64,000 nucleotides of DNA from CAUSKK01 sp963532425 (GTDB taxonomy: Bacteria; Pseudomonadota; Gammaproteobacteria; Cardiobacteriales; Cardiobacteriaceae): contig CAUSKK010000003.1 of NCBI GenBank assembly GCA_963532425.1, positions 1 to 64,000 on the forward strand. The letters are read 5' to 3'. Positions 50,758 to 60,577 of this stretch are shown piece by piece. Every line of letters begins with the position of its first letter. Position 1 is the first letter of the stretch. Below the pieces are notes generated by a model, which worked only from the letters and a program-made list of their open reading frames with translations, ran no database searches and was not told where the DNA came from. A program made the position numbers and the translations under genes.

Positions 50758-51270
50758 ATGGCTCAACAGAAAGAACAACGCCAAGAAGGTGAATTATTAG
50801 AGAAGTTAGTTGCTGTAAATCGTGTAACTAAAGTAGTTAAAGGTGGGCGACAATTTGCTTTTACAGCGCTTACTGTAGTAGGTGATGGAAAAGGTAGAGT
50901 TGGTTTTGGTTATGGTAAAGCCAAAGAAGTACCGGTAGCCATTCAGAAGGCTATGGATCAAGCTCGTAAAAATATGATCAGAGTGGTCTTAAATAAGGAT
51001 ACCTTACAACATCCAATTATTGGTAAACATGGTGCAGCAAAAATTTATATGCAGCCTGCTTCAGAAGGTACTGGTATCATTGCAGGTGGTGCAATGCGTG
51101 CTATCTTTGAAGTTATTGGGGTTAAAGATGTATTAGCAAAATGTATCGGCACTCGTAATGCTGGAAATGTTATTAGAGCAACTATAAATGGATTGCAACA
51201 AATGACCAATCCAACGGAAATAGCTAATAAGCGAAATAAGTCTGTTGAGGAGATATTATCTAATGTCTAG
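50758..51270 (+). CDS. rpsE: 30S ribosomal protein S5
   Basis: 170 residues (E. coli 167). The double-stranded RNA-binding-like N-domain and the loop [19 protein letters not shown], where spectinomycin resistance changes arise, look wild type. Its last 8 nt overlap the start of rpmD. Confidence 0.99.
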   Translation: MAQQKEQRQEGELLEKLVAVNRVTKVVKGGRQFAFTALTVVGDGKGRVGFGYGKAKEVPVAIQKAMDQARKNMIRVVLNKDTLQHPIIGKHGAAKIYMQPASEGTGIIAGGAMRAIFEVIGVKDVLAKCIGTRNAGNVIRATINGLQQMTNPTEIANKRNKSVEEILSNV

Positions 51271-51448
51271 ACAATTAAAAATTACCCTTATAAAAAGTAA
51301 GTTTGGTCGTTTAGAAAATCATAAAAAATGTATTTCTGGCTTAGGTCTTCGCAAAATCCATCAATCTTGTGTGATTAGTGATACACCAGAAAATAGAGGG
51401 ATGATTAATAAAGTATCATATTTATTAAAAATCGAGGAAATTAAATAA
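51263..51448 (+). CDS. rpmD: 50S ribosomal protein L30
   Basis: 61 residues. The start at 51263 overlaps the rpsE end by 8 nt and uses GAGGAG-like sequence in rpsE; an upstream ATG in frame would add six residues not seen in the family. Core sequence [19 protein letters not shown] and GLRKIHQS match L30. The stop overlaps the rplO start by one base. Confidence 0.96.
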   Translation: MSRQLKITLIKSKFGRLENHKKCISGLGLRKIHQSCVISDTPENRGMINKVSYLLKIEEIK

Positions 51449-51900
51449 TGTACTTAAATAGTTTAAAGCCAGCTGAAGGTTCTCGCCCTAAGGCAAAACG
51501 TTTAGGTCGTGGCATTGGGTCTGGCCTAGGTAAAACTAGTGGTAAGGGTCATAAAGGTCAAAAAGCTAGAGCCGGCGGTTACCATAAAATAGGATTTGAA
51601 GGTGGACAGATGCCTTTACAACGTCGTCTACCTAAACGTGGGTTTCGTAGTCTGCTCAAGGCTAAGGCAACAGAGTTACGTTTGTCTGAGTTAACTCCTT
51701 TTGCTAACACAAATTCTCTTATCGACTTAGAACTTTTAAAAAGAGAGAAGCTAGTATCTCAAGAAATAAAATTTGTAAAAGTATTTTTTAGCGGAAAGAT
51801 TGGTGGGGCAATTAAATTAACTGAAACTAATGGAATAAAAGTAACAAAAGGTGCTCGTTTGGCTATTGAATCAGCTGGTGGGTCAGTAACTAGCTCTTAA
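51448..51900 (+). CDS. rplO: 50S ribosomal protein L15
   Basis: 150 residues (E. coli 144). The Gly/Lys-rich N-terminus ([20 protein letters not shown]) penetrates 23S r[20 protein letters not shown] is a family signature. Coupled to rpmD by TAATG and followed by secY after 22 nt. Confidence 0.99.
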   Translation: MYLNSLKPAEGSRPKAKRLGRGIGSGLGKTSGKGHKGQKARAGGYHKIGFEGGQMPLQRRLPKRGFRSLLKAKATELRLSELTPFANTNSLIDLELLKREKLVSQEIKFVKVFFSGKIGGAIKLTETNGIKVTKGARLAIESAGGSVTSS

Positions 51901-51922
51901 CATGAGTCTAGAGAAATAGTCT

Positions 51923-53257
51923 ATGGTTAAATCCTCATCGCCTCCTTACAAAGAATTAAGTTCTAGAATATGGTATTTAGTTATCGTATTAATCATTTAT
52001 AGAATAGGGGTCCATATACCAGTCCCAGGAGTAGATTTAGCACGATTAAAAGAGCTATTTAACAGCGGTGAAGGCTCGTTATTTCAGCTATTTAATATGT
52101 TCTCTGGTGGTGCATTAAGCAATGCATCACTTTTAGCTCTTGGGGTGTCTCCGTATATATCTGCATCGATTGTTATTCAGTTAATGTCCCATATGTACCC
52201 GCCTTTAAAAGAGCTCCGCCAACAGGGTAGTAGTGGTCAAAGGAAAATATCTCAATATACAAGATATTTAACTTTATTCTTAGCTCTTATTCAGGGTTTT
52301 GCTATATCTAAAGCTGTACAGACGCAAGGGTTAACACTTATATCAAGTACAAGTTTTATACTTGTATCAACTATAGGATTAGCAAGTGGTGCTCTGTTTA
52401 TGATGTGGTTAGGCGAACAGATTACTGAAAAAGGGATAGGTAATGGTATTTCCATGTTAATTTTTGCTGGTATTGCTGTAAACATGCCGCCTAGTATAGC
52501 TAGTCTAGTTGAAGAAGCTAAAAAGAGCGGAGACTTTGGTAAGTTTTTCCTAAGTATTGCAATAATAATTTCACTATTTACTCTAATAGTATTTATTGAA
52601 TGCGCACAACGTAGAATATCTATTCATTATGCAAAACAGAGTAAAGGTTTTATGAACTTATCAACTCAACAGCGTGAATATTTACCATTAAAAATAAATA
52701 TGGCTAGTGTTATACCAGCCATCTTTGCATCAGCAATAATTACATTAATTGTTTCAGGTTTGTCAATATTAGGCCAAGTTAGTGGTGTAATTGGGCGTTA
52801 TTCTTCTGACATTGCTACTGGATTTTCTCAAGGTAATTGGCTTTATATCGCCGTGTTTACATTATTAATAATTCTATTTTCATTTTTCTATACAGCAATG
52901 ATGTTTGAAAATAGAGAGCTAGCTGATAATTTAAAGAAAAGTAACGCCTTTATTCAAGGTTTTAGACCCGGTAGACAAACAGCTGATTATCTAGACATGG
53001 TGCAGGAGCGCCTAACTTTAGTTGGTGCTATATACGTTGCATTCGTATGTGTTTTGCCGTCCCTAATAAACTTAGGTTCGGCATCAGGGCAAATATTATT
53101 TCTCTTTGGGGGAACATCATTATTAATTGCTGTAGTTGTTGCAATGGATTTTATAACTCAAGTCCAATCGCATATATTGTCACAAAAATATGATTCTCTA
53201 ATGAAGAAAGCAAATATTACCGGTGGTTTTGGTACTATTACCAATAGTAAGTTATAA
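51923..53257 (+). CDS. secY: Preprotein translocase subunit SecY
   Basis: 444 residues (E. coli 443) with ten membrane segments. The plug region and the cytosolic loop RNTKRKVRY-like sites are in their usual places; GVSPYISASIVIQLM and the GRQTADYLDMVQERLTLVGA loop are hallmarks. It forms the protein-conducting channel with SecE, encoded 25 kb upstream. AT-rich throughout. Confidence 0.99.
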   Translation: MVKSSSPPYKELSSRIWYLVIVLIIYRIGVHIPVPGVDLARLKELFNSGEGSLFQLFNMFSGGALSNASLLALGVSPYISASIVIQLMSHMYPPLKELRQQGSSGQRKISQYTRYLTLFLALIQGFAISKAVQTQGLTLISSTSFILVSTIGLASGALFMMWLGEQITEKGIGNGISMLIFAGIAVNMPPSIASLVEEAKKSGDFGKFFLSIAIIISLFTLIVFIECAQRRISIHYAKQSKGFMNLSTQQREYLPLKINMASVIPAIFASAIITLIVSGLSILGQVSGVIGRYSSDIATGFSQGNWLYIAVFTLLIILFSFFYTAMMFENRELADNLKKSNAFIQGFRPGRQTADYLDMVQERLTLVGAIYVAFVCVLPSLINLGSASGQILFLFGGTSLLIAVVVAMDFITQVQSHILSQKYDSLMKKANITGGFGTITNSKL

Positions 53258-53271
53258 ATGAGGTTTATTAA

Positions 53272-53385
53272 ATGAAAGTTGCTGCTTCTGTAAAAGTTAT
53301 GTGCCGTAACTGTAGAATTATTCGTCGTCATGGTAGCGTTCGTGTAATTTGCTCAGACAAAAGACACAAACAGCGTCAAGGCTAG
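53272..53385 (+). CDS. rpmJ: 50S ribosomal protein L36
   Basis: 37 residues, short but clear. The zinc ribbon Cys11-x2-Cys14, Cys27 and His32 is complete ([24 protein letters not shown]), so this is the zinc-binding form. ATG is 14 nt after the secY stop. Confidence 0.97.
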   Translation: MKVAASVKVMCRNCRIIRRHGSVRVICSDKRHKQRQG

Positions 53386-53499
53386 TTTCAAAATATAGGG
53401 TAGTAATCCCCTGGCTACCATTTACCATAGGCCTGGTGTTGGTTTTAAGATTCATTTTATAGTAGTATCTTGTATTTTAAAAAATTGAGGAGTAAATTA
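53386..53499 (+). promoter_or_regulatory. Putative alpha-operon leader
   Basis: 114 nt between rpmJ and rpsM contain GGTAG/CTACC near 53399-53420 and further complementary segments. In E. coli a pseudoknot here is bound by S4 to repress rpsM-rpsK-rpsD-rpoA-rplQ. The position matches; the pseudoknot was not verified. Confidence 0.45.
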
Positions 53500-53856
53500 A
53501 TGGCTCGTATTGCAGGCATAAATGTGCCTACACAAAAACATACTGTAATTGCATTAACTGCAATTTATGGTATCGGACCAACTCGCGCTCGTAATATATG
53601 TACAGCTGCTAACGTAGTCCCTGAAAAGAAAATTCGGGATCTTTCAGACGCAGAAGTAGACGCTTTACGTGCAGAAGTTGCTAAATATCAAGTGGAGGGT
53701 GATCTTCGTCGTCAAGTTTCTATGAATATCAAACGTTTAATGGATTTAGGATGTTTCCGAGGCCTGCGTCATAGAAAAAGTCTTCCTGTAAGAGGACAGC
53801 GTACTAAAACAAATGCTAGAACTCGTAAAGGTCCTCGTCGCCCCATTAAACGTTAA
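53500..53856 (+). CDS. rpsM: 30S ribosomal protein S13
   Basis: 118 residues, same as E. coli. The start at 53500 ([10 protein letters not shown], with GAGGAG 7 nt upstream) is preferred over an upstream in-frame ATG that adds ten atypical residues. [24 protein letters not shown] is the conserved C-terminal segment. Confidence 0.98.
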   Translation: MARIAGINVPTQKHTVIALTAIYGIGPTRARNICTAANVVPEKKIRDLSDAEVDALRAEVAKYQVEGDLRRQVSMNIKRLMDLGCFRGLRHRKSLPVRGQRTKTNARTRKGPRRPIKR

Positions 53857-53874
53857 TTTTTAAAGAGATTTTTT

Positions 53875-54276
53875 ATGGCTAAAGCTACTAGTAAACAAAA
53901 AAATAATATTAGAAAAAAAGCAAAGCGTGTTATAGTGGATGCAGTTGCGCACATTCACGCATCATTTAATAACACAATAATTACAATTACTGATAGTCAA
54001 GGTAATACGCTTTCTTGGGCAACTGCTGGTGGTTCAGGTTTTCGTGGTTCTAGAAAAAGTACTCCTTTTGCGGCACAGGTTGCAGCTGAGCAAGCTGGTA
54101 ACTTAGCAAAAGAATATGGTGTCCAGAATCTCGATGTTAATATTAAAGGACCTGGCCCAGGAAGAGAGTCAGCTGTACGTGCTTTGAATGCTGTTGGTTT
54201 TAACATTCATAGTATTTCAGATGTTACCCCGGTTCCGCACAATGGTTGCCGTCCGCCTAAGAAACGTCGTGTATAA
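53875..54276 (+). CDS. rpsK: 30S ribosomal protein S11
   Basis: 133 residues (E. coli 129), with a longer basic N-terminus. [20 protein letters not shown] and the [10 protein letters not shown] and [11 protein letters not shown] segments define it. Platform protein next to the E-site mRNA. Confidence 0.99.
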   Translation: MAKATSKQKNNIRKKAKRVIVDAVAHIHASFNNTIITITDSQGNTLSWATAGGSGFRGSRKSTPFAAQVAAEQAGNLAKEYGVQNLDVNIKGPGPGRESAVRALNAVGFNIHSISDVTPVPHNGCRPPKKRRV

Positions 54277-54299
54277 ATTTTGGAGTTAATTTTAGAACT

Positions 54300-54920
54300 A
54301 TGGCTAGATATATTGGACCTAAATGCCGTTTAGCTCGTCGTGAAGGCACCGACTTAGAATTAAAATCAGGGGCTCGACCTATTGAATCAAAATGTGATTT
54401 AAAAACAGCTCCAGGCCAACATGGCGCTCGGCGTGGTCGTCTCTCTGATTATGGTAATCAGCTTCGTGAGAAACAAAAGCTGAAACGTCTCTATGGTGTT
54501 TTAGAGCGTCAATTCCGTAATTACTATAAAAAAGCATCACAAAGAAAAGGTTCAACGGGTGAGAACCTTCTACAGCTACTAGAGCAACGCTTAGATAATG
54601 TTGTCTATCGGATGGGTTTTGGTTCAACCCGGGCTGAAGCACGTCAGTTAGTTTCTCATGGCGCCATCTGCGTTAATGGTGGTCGTGTAACGATCCCTTC
54701 TTATCAAGTAAGAGCTCAGGATATTATTTCTGTTGCCGAAAAATCTCGGCAGCAGGCCCGCATCCATTCATCTTTAGAAATGGCTTCCCAGCGTGGTTTC
54801 TCTGAATGGTTGGAAGTTGATGTGAATAAGATGTCCGGCGAGTTTAAACGAGTCCCAGAACGAATTGATTTGTCTGCCAGTATTAACGAATCATTAGTTG
54901 TTGAGCTTTACTCAAAATAA
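54300..54920 (+). CDS. rpsD: 30S ribosomal protein S4
   Basis: 206 residues, same as E. coli. [18 protein letters not shown] start and the S4 RNA-binding domain ([20 protein letters not shown], then INGGRV-like VNGGRV) are present. Primary 16S binder and alpha-operon repressor in E. coli. GC rises slightly from here to the end of the block. Confidence 0.99.
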   Translation: MARYIGPKCRLARREGTDLELKSGARPIESKCDLKTAPGQHGARRGRLSDYGNQLREKQKLKRLYGVLERQFRNYYKKASQRKGSTGENLLQLLEQRLDNVVYRMGFGSTRAEARQLVSHGAICVNGGRVTIPSYQVRAQDIISVAEKSRQQARIHSSLEMASQRGFSEWLEVDVNKMSGEFKRVPERIDLSASINESLVVELYSK

Positions 54921-54956
54921 TTCTATATACTTACTTACGTTTTATAGGTATTTAGT

Positions 54957-55934
54957 ATGGCTTTATCAGAGTTACTGGTTCCACGTATCGTTCAAATAAA
55001 AGAAGTTGGTTTAAATACTTCGCGTGTTACTCTAGAGCCACTTGAAAGTGGTTTTGGGGATACTCTGGGGACAGCATTGCGTCGAGTGCTCCTTTCTTCC
55101 ATGGAAGGAGCGGCTGTTACTGAGTGTGAAATTGATGGTGTCCTCCACGAATATTCAGGCATCAATGGTGTCAGTGAAGATGTTATAGATGTAATTCTGA
55201 ATCTTAAGGGTCTAGCTTTAATTCTTCACGATGTGGACAGCACTGAGATGCATCTTAGTGTTGATAAGGCAGGAGCTATCAAAGCTTCTGATTTTAATAC
55301 CCCATCAAATGTGGAAATTTGCAACCCCGAACATGTTATTGCCCATCTGACCCAGGATGTGCCTTTTAATATGAAAGTATTGGTTGAGCGTGGTCGTGGT
55401 CATCGTTCAGCCCAGGAAAATGACAATAAGGAAAGCCGCTCACCTAATACGTTGCGCATCAATGCTTCCTTTAGCCCTATTAGAAAAATTTCCTATAAGG
55501 TTGAAGCAGCACGGGTAGAGCAGCGTACGAACCTTGACCGCCTTGTTATTGATATTGAATCTAATGGGACTATAAACCCAGAGCAGGCTATCCGTGATGC
55601 AGCGACAATTCTCCATGACCAAATGAAGGTATTTGTTAATCTGGAATCAACGGAAATTGAACCTGTCTATGTGGAAGAGGTCTATATTGACCCGGTTCTT
55701 CTACGCCCTGTGGATGATTTGGAACTGACCGTTCGCAGTGCCAATTGCCTAAAAGCTGAAAATATCAATAATATTAGTGATTTGGTTCGCCGTACCGAAA
55801 TGGAGTTGCTAAAAACCCCTAATCTGGGGAAAAAATCCTTAAATGAAATCAAGGAAGTGCTGGCAACACACGGTTTGGAATTAGGTATGGATATTGAAAG
55901 TTGGTCTTCGCAGAAGAAGGCTGAAGAACAATAA
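54957..55934 (+). CDS. rpoA: RNA polymerase alpha subunit
   Basis: 325 residues (E. coli 329). N-terminal dimerisation domain ([20 protein letters not shown]) and C-terminal domain with the 265-like determinant region ([18 protein letters not shown]) that meets UP elements and activators. Lies between rpsD and rplQ as in the standard alpha operon. Confidence 0.99.
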   Translation: MALSELLVPRIVQIKEVGLNTSRVTLEPLESGFGDTLGTALRRVLLSSMEGAAVTECEIDGVLHEYSGINGVSEDVIDVILNLKGLALILHDVDSTEMHLSVDKAGAIKASDFNTPSNVEICNPEHVIAHLTQDVPFNMKVLVERGRGHRSAQENDNKESRSPNTLRINASFSPIRKISYKVEAARVEQRTNLDRLVIDIESNGTINPEQAIRDAATILHDQMKVFVNLESTEIEPVYVEEVYIDPVLLRPVDDLELTVRSANCLKAENINNISDLVRRTEMELLKTPNLGKKSLNEIKEVLATHGLELGMDIESWSSQKKAEEQ

Positions 55935-55964
55935 AACTGCCATTAGAAAATTTGGAGTTTATTT

Positions 55965-56348
55965 ATGAGACATAGATTAGCTGGACGTAAACTGAACAGA
56001 ACAAGTGCCCACCGTAAGGCCATGTTCAAAAATATGTCCGTATCTTTAATTGAACATGAAGTAATTAAAACCACTTTACCCAAAGCCAAAGATTTGCGCC
56101 GGGTGATTGAGCCCATTATTACTCATGCCCGTAACAATGACACCGTCGCTGCCCGTCGGCTGGCCTTTGCCCGTCTGCGCGACCGTGATGCGGTGGTAAA
56201 ACTATTTGCCACCCTGGCTCCCCGTTACAAGAACCGTAACGGCGGCTACGTGCGCATTCTGAAGTGTGGCTATCGTGCTGGCGACAAGGCTCCCATGGCC
56301 TATGTTGAGCTGGTTGACCATCCTAACTACGTGGCTCGCGAAAAATAA
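55965..56348 (+). CDS. rplQ: 50S ribosomal protein L17
   Basis: 127 residues, same as E. coli. [20 protein letters not shown] start is characteristic. Its second half switches to GC-rich codons, marking the right edge of the AT-rich block. A strong terminator follows. Confidence 0.99.
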   Translation: MRHRLAGRKLNRTSAHRKAMFKNMSVSLIEHEVIKTTLPKAKDLRRVIEPIITHARNNDTVAARRLAFARLRDRDAVVKLFATLAPRYKNRNGGYVRILKCGYRAGDKAPMAYVELVDHPNYVAREK

Positions 56349-56358
56349 TTTTCACTTT

Positions 56359-56385
56359 AAGAGGACTCCTGTCCTCTTATTTTTT
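56359..56385 (+). terminator. Terminator of the alpha operon
   Basis: AAGAGGAC and GTCCTCTT form an 8-bp stem with a TCCT loop, followed by ATTTTTT. It lies 10 nt after the rplQ stop. Confidence 0.9.
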
Positions 56386-56416
56386 ATCAACCTTAACCAT
56401 ATAGAGGGAAATTCCC

Positions 56417-56875
56417 ATGAAAATTTTAAAGTTACTATTGAGCAGTGCTCTGCTTCTGTCCGGCTCTGTTTTTGCTGCCATCAATCTGAACACCGCCACT
56501 CCAGCTGAACTGGAAAAACTCAATGGCATTGGCGAAGTAAAAGCTAAAGCCATCGTTGAATACCGGGAGAAAAACGGTAATTTCACTAAGGTGGAAGACC
56601 TGCTGAAAGTGAACGGCATTGGCGAAGCCACTTTGGAAAAAATCAAAGCCGAGCTGGTGGTAGAAGAAGCCAAAGCCGACGAAGCCAAGGTCGAGGCTAA
56701 GACTGGCGAAGCCAGTGCCGATGCCAAGGTCGGTGAAGCTAAAGCCGAAGAGGGCAAAGCCGCTAACACTGCTAAGGCTACCTCCGAACCAGCCAAAGCC
56801 GCTGAAGCCAGCAAAAAAGAGGGTGAAAGCAAGCCTGCCGATGGCAAAGCCAACGACGGCAAAGCCGCAAAATAA
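56417..56875 (+). CDS. ComEA-like helix-hairpin-helix secreted protein
   Basis: 152 residues: signal peptide (ILKLLLSSALLLSGSVFA), a double helix-hairpin-helix domain at about 20-75 (NLNTATPAELEKLNGIGEVK and VNGIGEATLEKIK), then a low-complexity Ala/Lys/Glu tail of about 75 residues with AKADEAKVEAKTGEA-type repeats. ComEA binds incoming double-stranded DNA in the periplasm during natural transformation; small HhH proteins of this type are good candidates for that role. The charged tail is unusual for ComEA. The gene ends at a terminator made of two palindrome copies. Confidence 0.85.
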   Translation: MKILKLLLSSALLLSGSVFAAINLNTATPAELEKLNGIGEVKAKAIVEYREKNGNFTKVEDLLKVNGIGEATLEKIKAELVVEEAKADEAKVEAKTGEASADAKVGEAKAEEGKAANTAKATSEPAKAAEASKKEGESKPADGKANDGKAAK

Positions 56876-56902
56876 CAGGCGGCCTCTAGCACCGCTAAAA
56901 AC

Positions 56903-56937
56903 GAAGCGCTTCCCTTGGGAAGCGCTTCTTGTTTTTT
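56903..56937. terminator. Bidirectional terminator made of two palindrome copies
   Basis: GAAGCGCTTCCC (56903-56914) pairs with GGGAAGCGCTTC (56917-56928), a 12-bp perfect stem with a 2-nt loop, with a T run on the right and A residues on the left. It separates the convergent comEA-like gene and tal. Confidence 0.88.
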
Positions 56938-56952
56938 GAGAGAAGAAGAAAA

Positions 56953-57906
56953 TTACAGCCGGCTCAGCAACATGGCTTCCAGTTTCTCCTGGTCGAGGGC
57001 AAATTTCCGAATGCCTTCGGCCAGTTTTTCCACGGCCATGGGATCCTGGTTGTGCTGCCAGTGGAATTCGGCCTCGGTCAGCGGCGCCGGCCGTTCCTGG
57101 CGGGCCACGTTGGCCTGCAATTTCCGGGGAAGCGCTTCGTTGCTATTCTGCAGCTCGGCCAGCAGCGCCGGGGCAATGGTCAGCCGGTCGCAGCCGGCCA
57201 GTTCGGTGATTTCCCCTTTATTGCGGAAGCTGGCCCCCATGACGATGGTGCTGTAGCCCAGTGCTTTGTAATAGTTGTAGATTTTGCTCACGGAGATAAC
57301 CCCCGGGTCTTCGCTGGGGCTGAATTCCTTCTTCTCGCCGTTGGCTTTGTACCAGTCGAGGATGCGACCCACAAACGGCGAAATCAGATAAACCCCGGCT
57401 TCGGCGCAGGCCCGGGCCTGGGCCTGGGAAAAGAGCAGGGTTAGATTGCAATTGATGCCCTCCTTCTCCAGCACCTCGGCGGCCCGGATGCCGGCCCAGG
57501 TGGCGGCGATTTTAATCAGAATGCGCTCGTTGCCAATGCCGGCCTCGTTATAGAGCTTTATCAGCTTGCGCGCCTTGGCAATGGTTTTTTCCCGGTCATA
57601 GGAATAGCGGGCGTCCACCTCGGTGGAAACCCGGCCGGGGATAATTTTCAGAATTTCCAGACCAATATTCACCGCCAGCTTGTCCTCGGCATCAATGAGC
57701 TGCTGCTGTCTGTCCGTGCTCTGCTGGCGGGCATGGTGAAGCGCTTCGTCGATGAGCGGCGCATATTGAGGCAGGGCCGCCGCACTCAGCACCAGCGATG
57801 GATTGGTGGTGGCGTCCTGGGGTTGATATTGTTTGATGGCGTTGATGTCGCCGGTATCGGCCACAACGACGGTCATTTTTTTTAGATTTTCCAGTTGGTT
57901 ACCCAT
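56953..57906 (-). CDS. tal: Transaldolase
   Basis: 317 residues, same as E. coli TalB. Schiff-base Lys132 ([14 protein letters not shown]) and Asp17 (VVADTGD) are in place; TTNPSLVL near residue 35 is a family signature. It exchanges dihydroxyacetone units between sedoheptulose-7-P and glyceraldehyde-3-P. Last gene of fbp-ulaE-araD-tal, 9 nt after araD. Two palindromes lie inside, encoding EAL (NEALPRK and DEALHHA). Confidence 0.97.
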   Translation of the reverse strand: MGNQLENLKKMTVVVADTGDINAIKQYQPQDATTNPSLVLSAAALPQYAPLIDEALHHARQQSTDRQQQLIDAEDKLAVNIGLEILKIIPGRVSTEVDARYSYDREKTIAKARKLIKLYNEAGIGNERILIKIAATWAGIRAAEVLEKEGINCNLTLLFSQAQARACAEAGVYLISPFVGRILDWYKANGEKKEFSPSEDPGVISVSKIYNYYKALGYSTIVMGASFRNKGEITELAGCDRLTIAPALLAELQNSNEALPRKLQANVARQERPAPLTEAEFHWQHNQDPMAVEKLAEGIRKFALDQEKLEAMLLSRL

Positions 57907-57915
57907 AGTTTTTCC

Positions 57916-58614
57916 TTAGTTTTGCCCGTAATAGGCGTTTTTGCCGTGTTTGCGAAGATAGTGCTTATCCAGCAGCGCCGAGGACATCGGCCCCAGCTGG
58001 GGATTGAGCAGCAGACTGAAGAGATTCATGTAGGCCACCTCCTCCAGCACCACCGCATTATGAACGGCGTTGTGGGCGTCTGTACCCCAGACAAAGGGCC
58101 CGTGGGACTGCACCAGCACCGCCGGCACCGCGTTGGGGTCCAGGCCGCGCTGGCGGAAGGTTTCGATGATAACCGTGCCAGTGTCCTTCTCGTATTCGCC
58201 CTGAATTTCGGCCGGGGTCATGGCCCGGGTACAGGGCACCGGCCCGTAGAAATAGTCGGCCTGGGTGGTACCAAAGGCGGGCAGGTCGCGGCCGGCCTGG
58301 GCCCAGGTGGTGGCATGGCGGGAATGGGTGTGAACAACGCCGCCAATGTCCGGGAAGGCCTTGTAAAGCTCCAGATGGGTGGGCGTATCCGACGAGGGCT
58401 TCTTCGCCCCCTCCACCACGCGGCCGCTGGCCAGCTCCACCACCACCATATCGTTGGCGGTCATCACCTCATATTCCACACCGGAGGGTTTGATGACCAT
58501 AAGGCCCCGTTCCCGGTCGATGGCACTGACATTGCCCCAGGTGAAGCTAACCAGACCATAGCGGGGCAGGTCGAGATTGGCCGCCAGCACCTCTTCTTTC
58601 AGTCGTTCTAGCAT
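57916..58614 (-). CDS. araD: L-ribulose-5-phosphate 4-epimerase
   Basis: 232 residues (E. coli AraD 231, UlaF 228). Class II aldolase fold; zinc ligands in [10 protein letters not shown] (about 95-97) and QSHGPFVWG (about 171) are present. It converts L-ribulose-5-P to D-xylulose-5-P. The start overlaps the ulaE stop by one base (TAATG). The neighbour UlaE suggests that it works as an UlaF/SgbE-type enzyme in ascorbate or L-xylulose breakdown more than in arabinose use. Confidence 0.94.
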   Translation of the reverse strand: MLERLKEEVLAANLDLPRYGLVSFTWGNVSAIDRERGLMVIKPSGVEYEVMTANDMVVVELASGRVVEGAKKPSSDTPTHLELYKAFPDIGGVVHTHSRHATTWAQAGRDLPAFGTTQADYFYGPVPCTRAMTPAEIQGEYEKDTGTVIIETFRQRGLDPNAVPAVLVQSHGPFVWGTDAHNAVHNAVVLEEVAYMNLFSLLLNPQLGPMSSALLDKHYLRKHGKNAYYGQN

Positions 58615-59474
58615 TAGATAAACTCCGCTTCTTTCATTCTTGCTTCAATCCAGCGGCGGGCCGAAACGATTTCCGCCACCGGCTCCTCGGCCTTTTCCGT
58701 CCACATTTCGATGAGGAATTGGCCGCGATAGTTCAGCGCCTTCAGCGTGCGGAAGACGCCGACAAAATCAACGCAGCCGGCGCCGAAGGGCACATCGCGA
58801 AACTGGCCGGGCTGCTCGGCCGTAACCTTCAGCGTGTCCTTGAGATGGAGGGCGCTAATCTGATGAATGCCACGTCTGAGCTCGCCGGCCACGTCCTCGT
58901 TCCAGGCGCTGAGATTGCCCACGTCCGGATAGACGCTGAACCAGGGATTGCGGATAAGCGCTTCGTACTCCTGCCAGCGGCTGATGGAACTCATAAATTG
59001 AGTGTCCATGATTTCCACCGCCAGCATTACGCCATTGCTGGCCGCCCGGGCCACGGCCCATTGCAGGCCCTCGACGAAGCGCTTCTTCGTCCCCTCGTCC
59101 TGGGCCTCATAGTAGACGTCGTAGCCGGCCAGCTGAATGGTGCGAATGCCGCAGTCCACGGCCAGTTGAATGGCCTTGGCCATGATGGCGTAGGCCTCGC
59201 GGCGGATTTTTTCCTCGTGGGAGCCGAAGGGGAAACGACGGTGGCCGGACAGGCACATGGAAGGCACGGTGATGCCCGTTTCCAGCGTGGCGCGTACCAG
59301 CTCCAGCCGTTCGGCCCGGGTCCAGTCGAGCCGGGCCAGACGTTCATCGCTCTCGTCGATGGAAATTTCCACGAAATCGAAACCGCAGGCCTTGGCCAGG
59401 GCCAGCCGCTCCGGCCAGGAAAGATTTTTCGGCAGGGCCTTTTCGTAGATGCCCAGTTTGTGGGTGCGGGTCAT
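58614..59474 (-). CDS. ulaE: L-ribulose-5-phosphate 3-epimerase UlaE
   Basis: 286 residues, TIM-barrel of the xylose isomerase-like family. The ATG at 59474 has AAAGGAG 7 nt upstream; an in-frame start 54 nt further lacks one. Conserved segments [45 protein letters not shown] and FLIEMW carry the metal-binding Glu, Asp, His and Glu. It interconverts L-xylulose-5-P and L-ribulose-5-P. Lies 10 nt after fbp. A palindrome encodes KRF in KKRFVEG. Confidence 0.94.
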   Translation of the reverse strand: MTRTHKLGIYEKALPKNLSWPERLALAKACGFDFVEISIDESDERLARLDWTRAERLELVRATLETGITVPSMCLSGHRRFPFGSHEEKIRREAYAIMAKAIQLAVDCGIRTIQLAGYDVYYEAQDEGTKKRFVEGLQWAVARAASNGVMLAVEIMDTQFMSSISRWQEYEALIRNPWFSVYPDVGNLSAWNEDVAGELRRGIHQISALHLKDTLKVTAEQPGQFRDVPFGAGCVDFVGVFRTLKALNYRGQFLIEMWTEKAEEPVAEIVSARRWIEARMKEAEFI

Positions 59475-59484
59475 GGCGTCTCCT

Positions 59485-60474
59485 TTAGAAGAAACCCAGC
59501 AGTTTATCCACCATATGGCGGGAGCCAATATAGAGCGGCGTGCGCTGGTGAAGCGCTTCGGGCTGGATGTCGAGAATGGGGCGACTGCCGTCGGTGGCGA
59601 CGCCGCCGGCCTGTTCGATGAGAAAGGCCATGGGATTAGCCTCGTAGTTGAGGCGCAGCTTGCCCTGGGGATAGTTGCTGCCCGAGGGATACATATAAAT
59701 GCCGCCCTTGAGCAGATTGCGGTGGAAATCGGACACCAGCGAACCGATGTAGCGCGAGGTATAGGGCCGCTTGGTGGCCGGGTCGTCGGCCTGACAATAT
59801 TTAATGTAGCGCTTCACGCCGTCGGGGAAGCGCAGATACTGGCCCTCATTGACCGAATAGATGGTGCCATCGGCGGGAATCTTCATGTTCTCGTGGGAGA
59901 GGCAGAAGATGCCCAGCGAGGGGTCATAGGTGAAGCCATTGACGCCGTGGCCGGTGCTGTAAACCAGCATGGTGGACGAGCCGTAGACGATGTAGCCGGC
60001 AGCCACCTGCCGGCGGCCGGGCTGGAGAAAATCAGCCAGGGTTACCGGCGTGCCCACCGGCGACACCCGCCGATAGATGGAAAAAATCGTGCCCACGGCC
60101 ACATTCACATCAATATTGGAAGAGCCGTCCAGCGGGTCGGTGAGAATCACATATTTGGCGTTGAGATTTTTCGGGTCGGTGAAGGCGGTGAAGTCCTCCT
60201 CCTCCTCGGAGGCGAAGCCGGCCACATTGTCGCGGGCCTGGAAGGCATTTTTAAGGGTCTCGTGGGCGAAGACGTCCAGCTTCTTCTGGGCCTCGCCCTG
60301 CACATTGTCGCGGCCGAAATCGCCGAGAATGTTCTGCACCAGGCCGGCCTTGTTGATGTCGCGGTTGAGGATTTTCGCCGACAGGCGCAGGGCTGAGAGA
60401 ATGCCGGAGAGTTCACCTGTGGCGTTGGGATATTCGTTTTGGCGTTCGACGATAAATTCACCTAGAGATTTCAT
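59485..60474 (-). CDS. fbp: Fructose-1,6-bisphosphatase class I
   Basis: 329 residues (E. coli 332). The metal and substrate motif [15 protein letters not shown] is complete, and the EEEDF acidic region and [14 protein letters not shown] follow. I chose the ATG at 60474 ([18 protein letters not shown] upstream); the frame is open further up but unlike the family. First gene of the operon; with tal it links pentose phosphates to gluconeogenic hexose phosphates. A palindrome occurs near its 3' end. Confidence 0.97.
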   Translation of the reverse strand: MKSLGEFIVERQNEYPNATGELSGILSALRLSAKILNRDINKAGLVQNILGDFGRDNVQGEAQKKLDVFAHETLKNAFQARDNVAGFASEEEEDFTAFTDPKNLNAKYVILTDPLDGSSNIDVNVAVGTIFSIYRRVSPVGTPVTLADFLQPGRRQVAAGYIVYGSSTMLVYSTGHGVNGFTYDPSLGIFCLSHENMKIPADGTIYSVNEGQYLRFPDGVKRYIKYCQADDPATKRPYTSRYIGSLVSDFHRNLLKGGIYMYPSGSNYPQGKLRLNYEANPMAFLIEQAGGVATDGSRPILDIQPEALHQRTPLYIGSRHMVDKLLGFF

Positions 60475-60519
60475 CTGTTTTCCTTTGCGGTTAAGACCCC
60501 AACCGGGGCGGCAGAACAT

Positions 60520-60547
60520 TATTGTAGCGCCCCCGGCCCTTACAATA
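60520..60547. promoter_or_regulatory. Inverted repeat in the fbp / AIM24 divergent promoter region
   Basis: TATTGTA (60520-60526) and TACAATA (60541-60547) are exact inverted copies 14 nt apart. Each contains a TACAAT that could serve as a -10 box for one of the two divergent genes, so this may be an overlapping pair of promoters or an operator. Confidence 0.45.
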
Positions 60548-60577
60548 GGCGCTTCACTAATCCAACGGAGAAAAATC

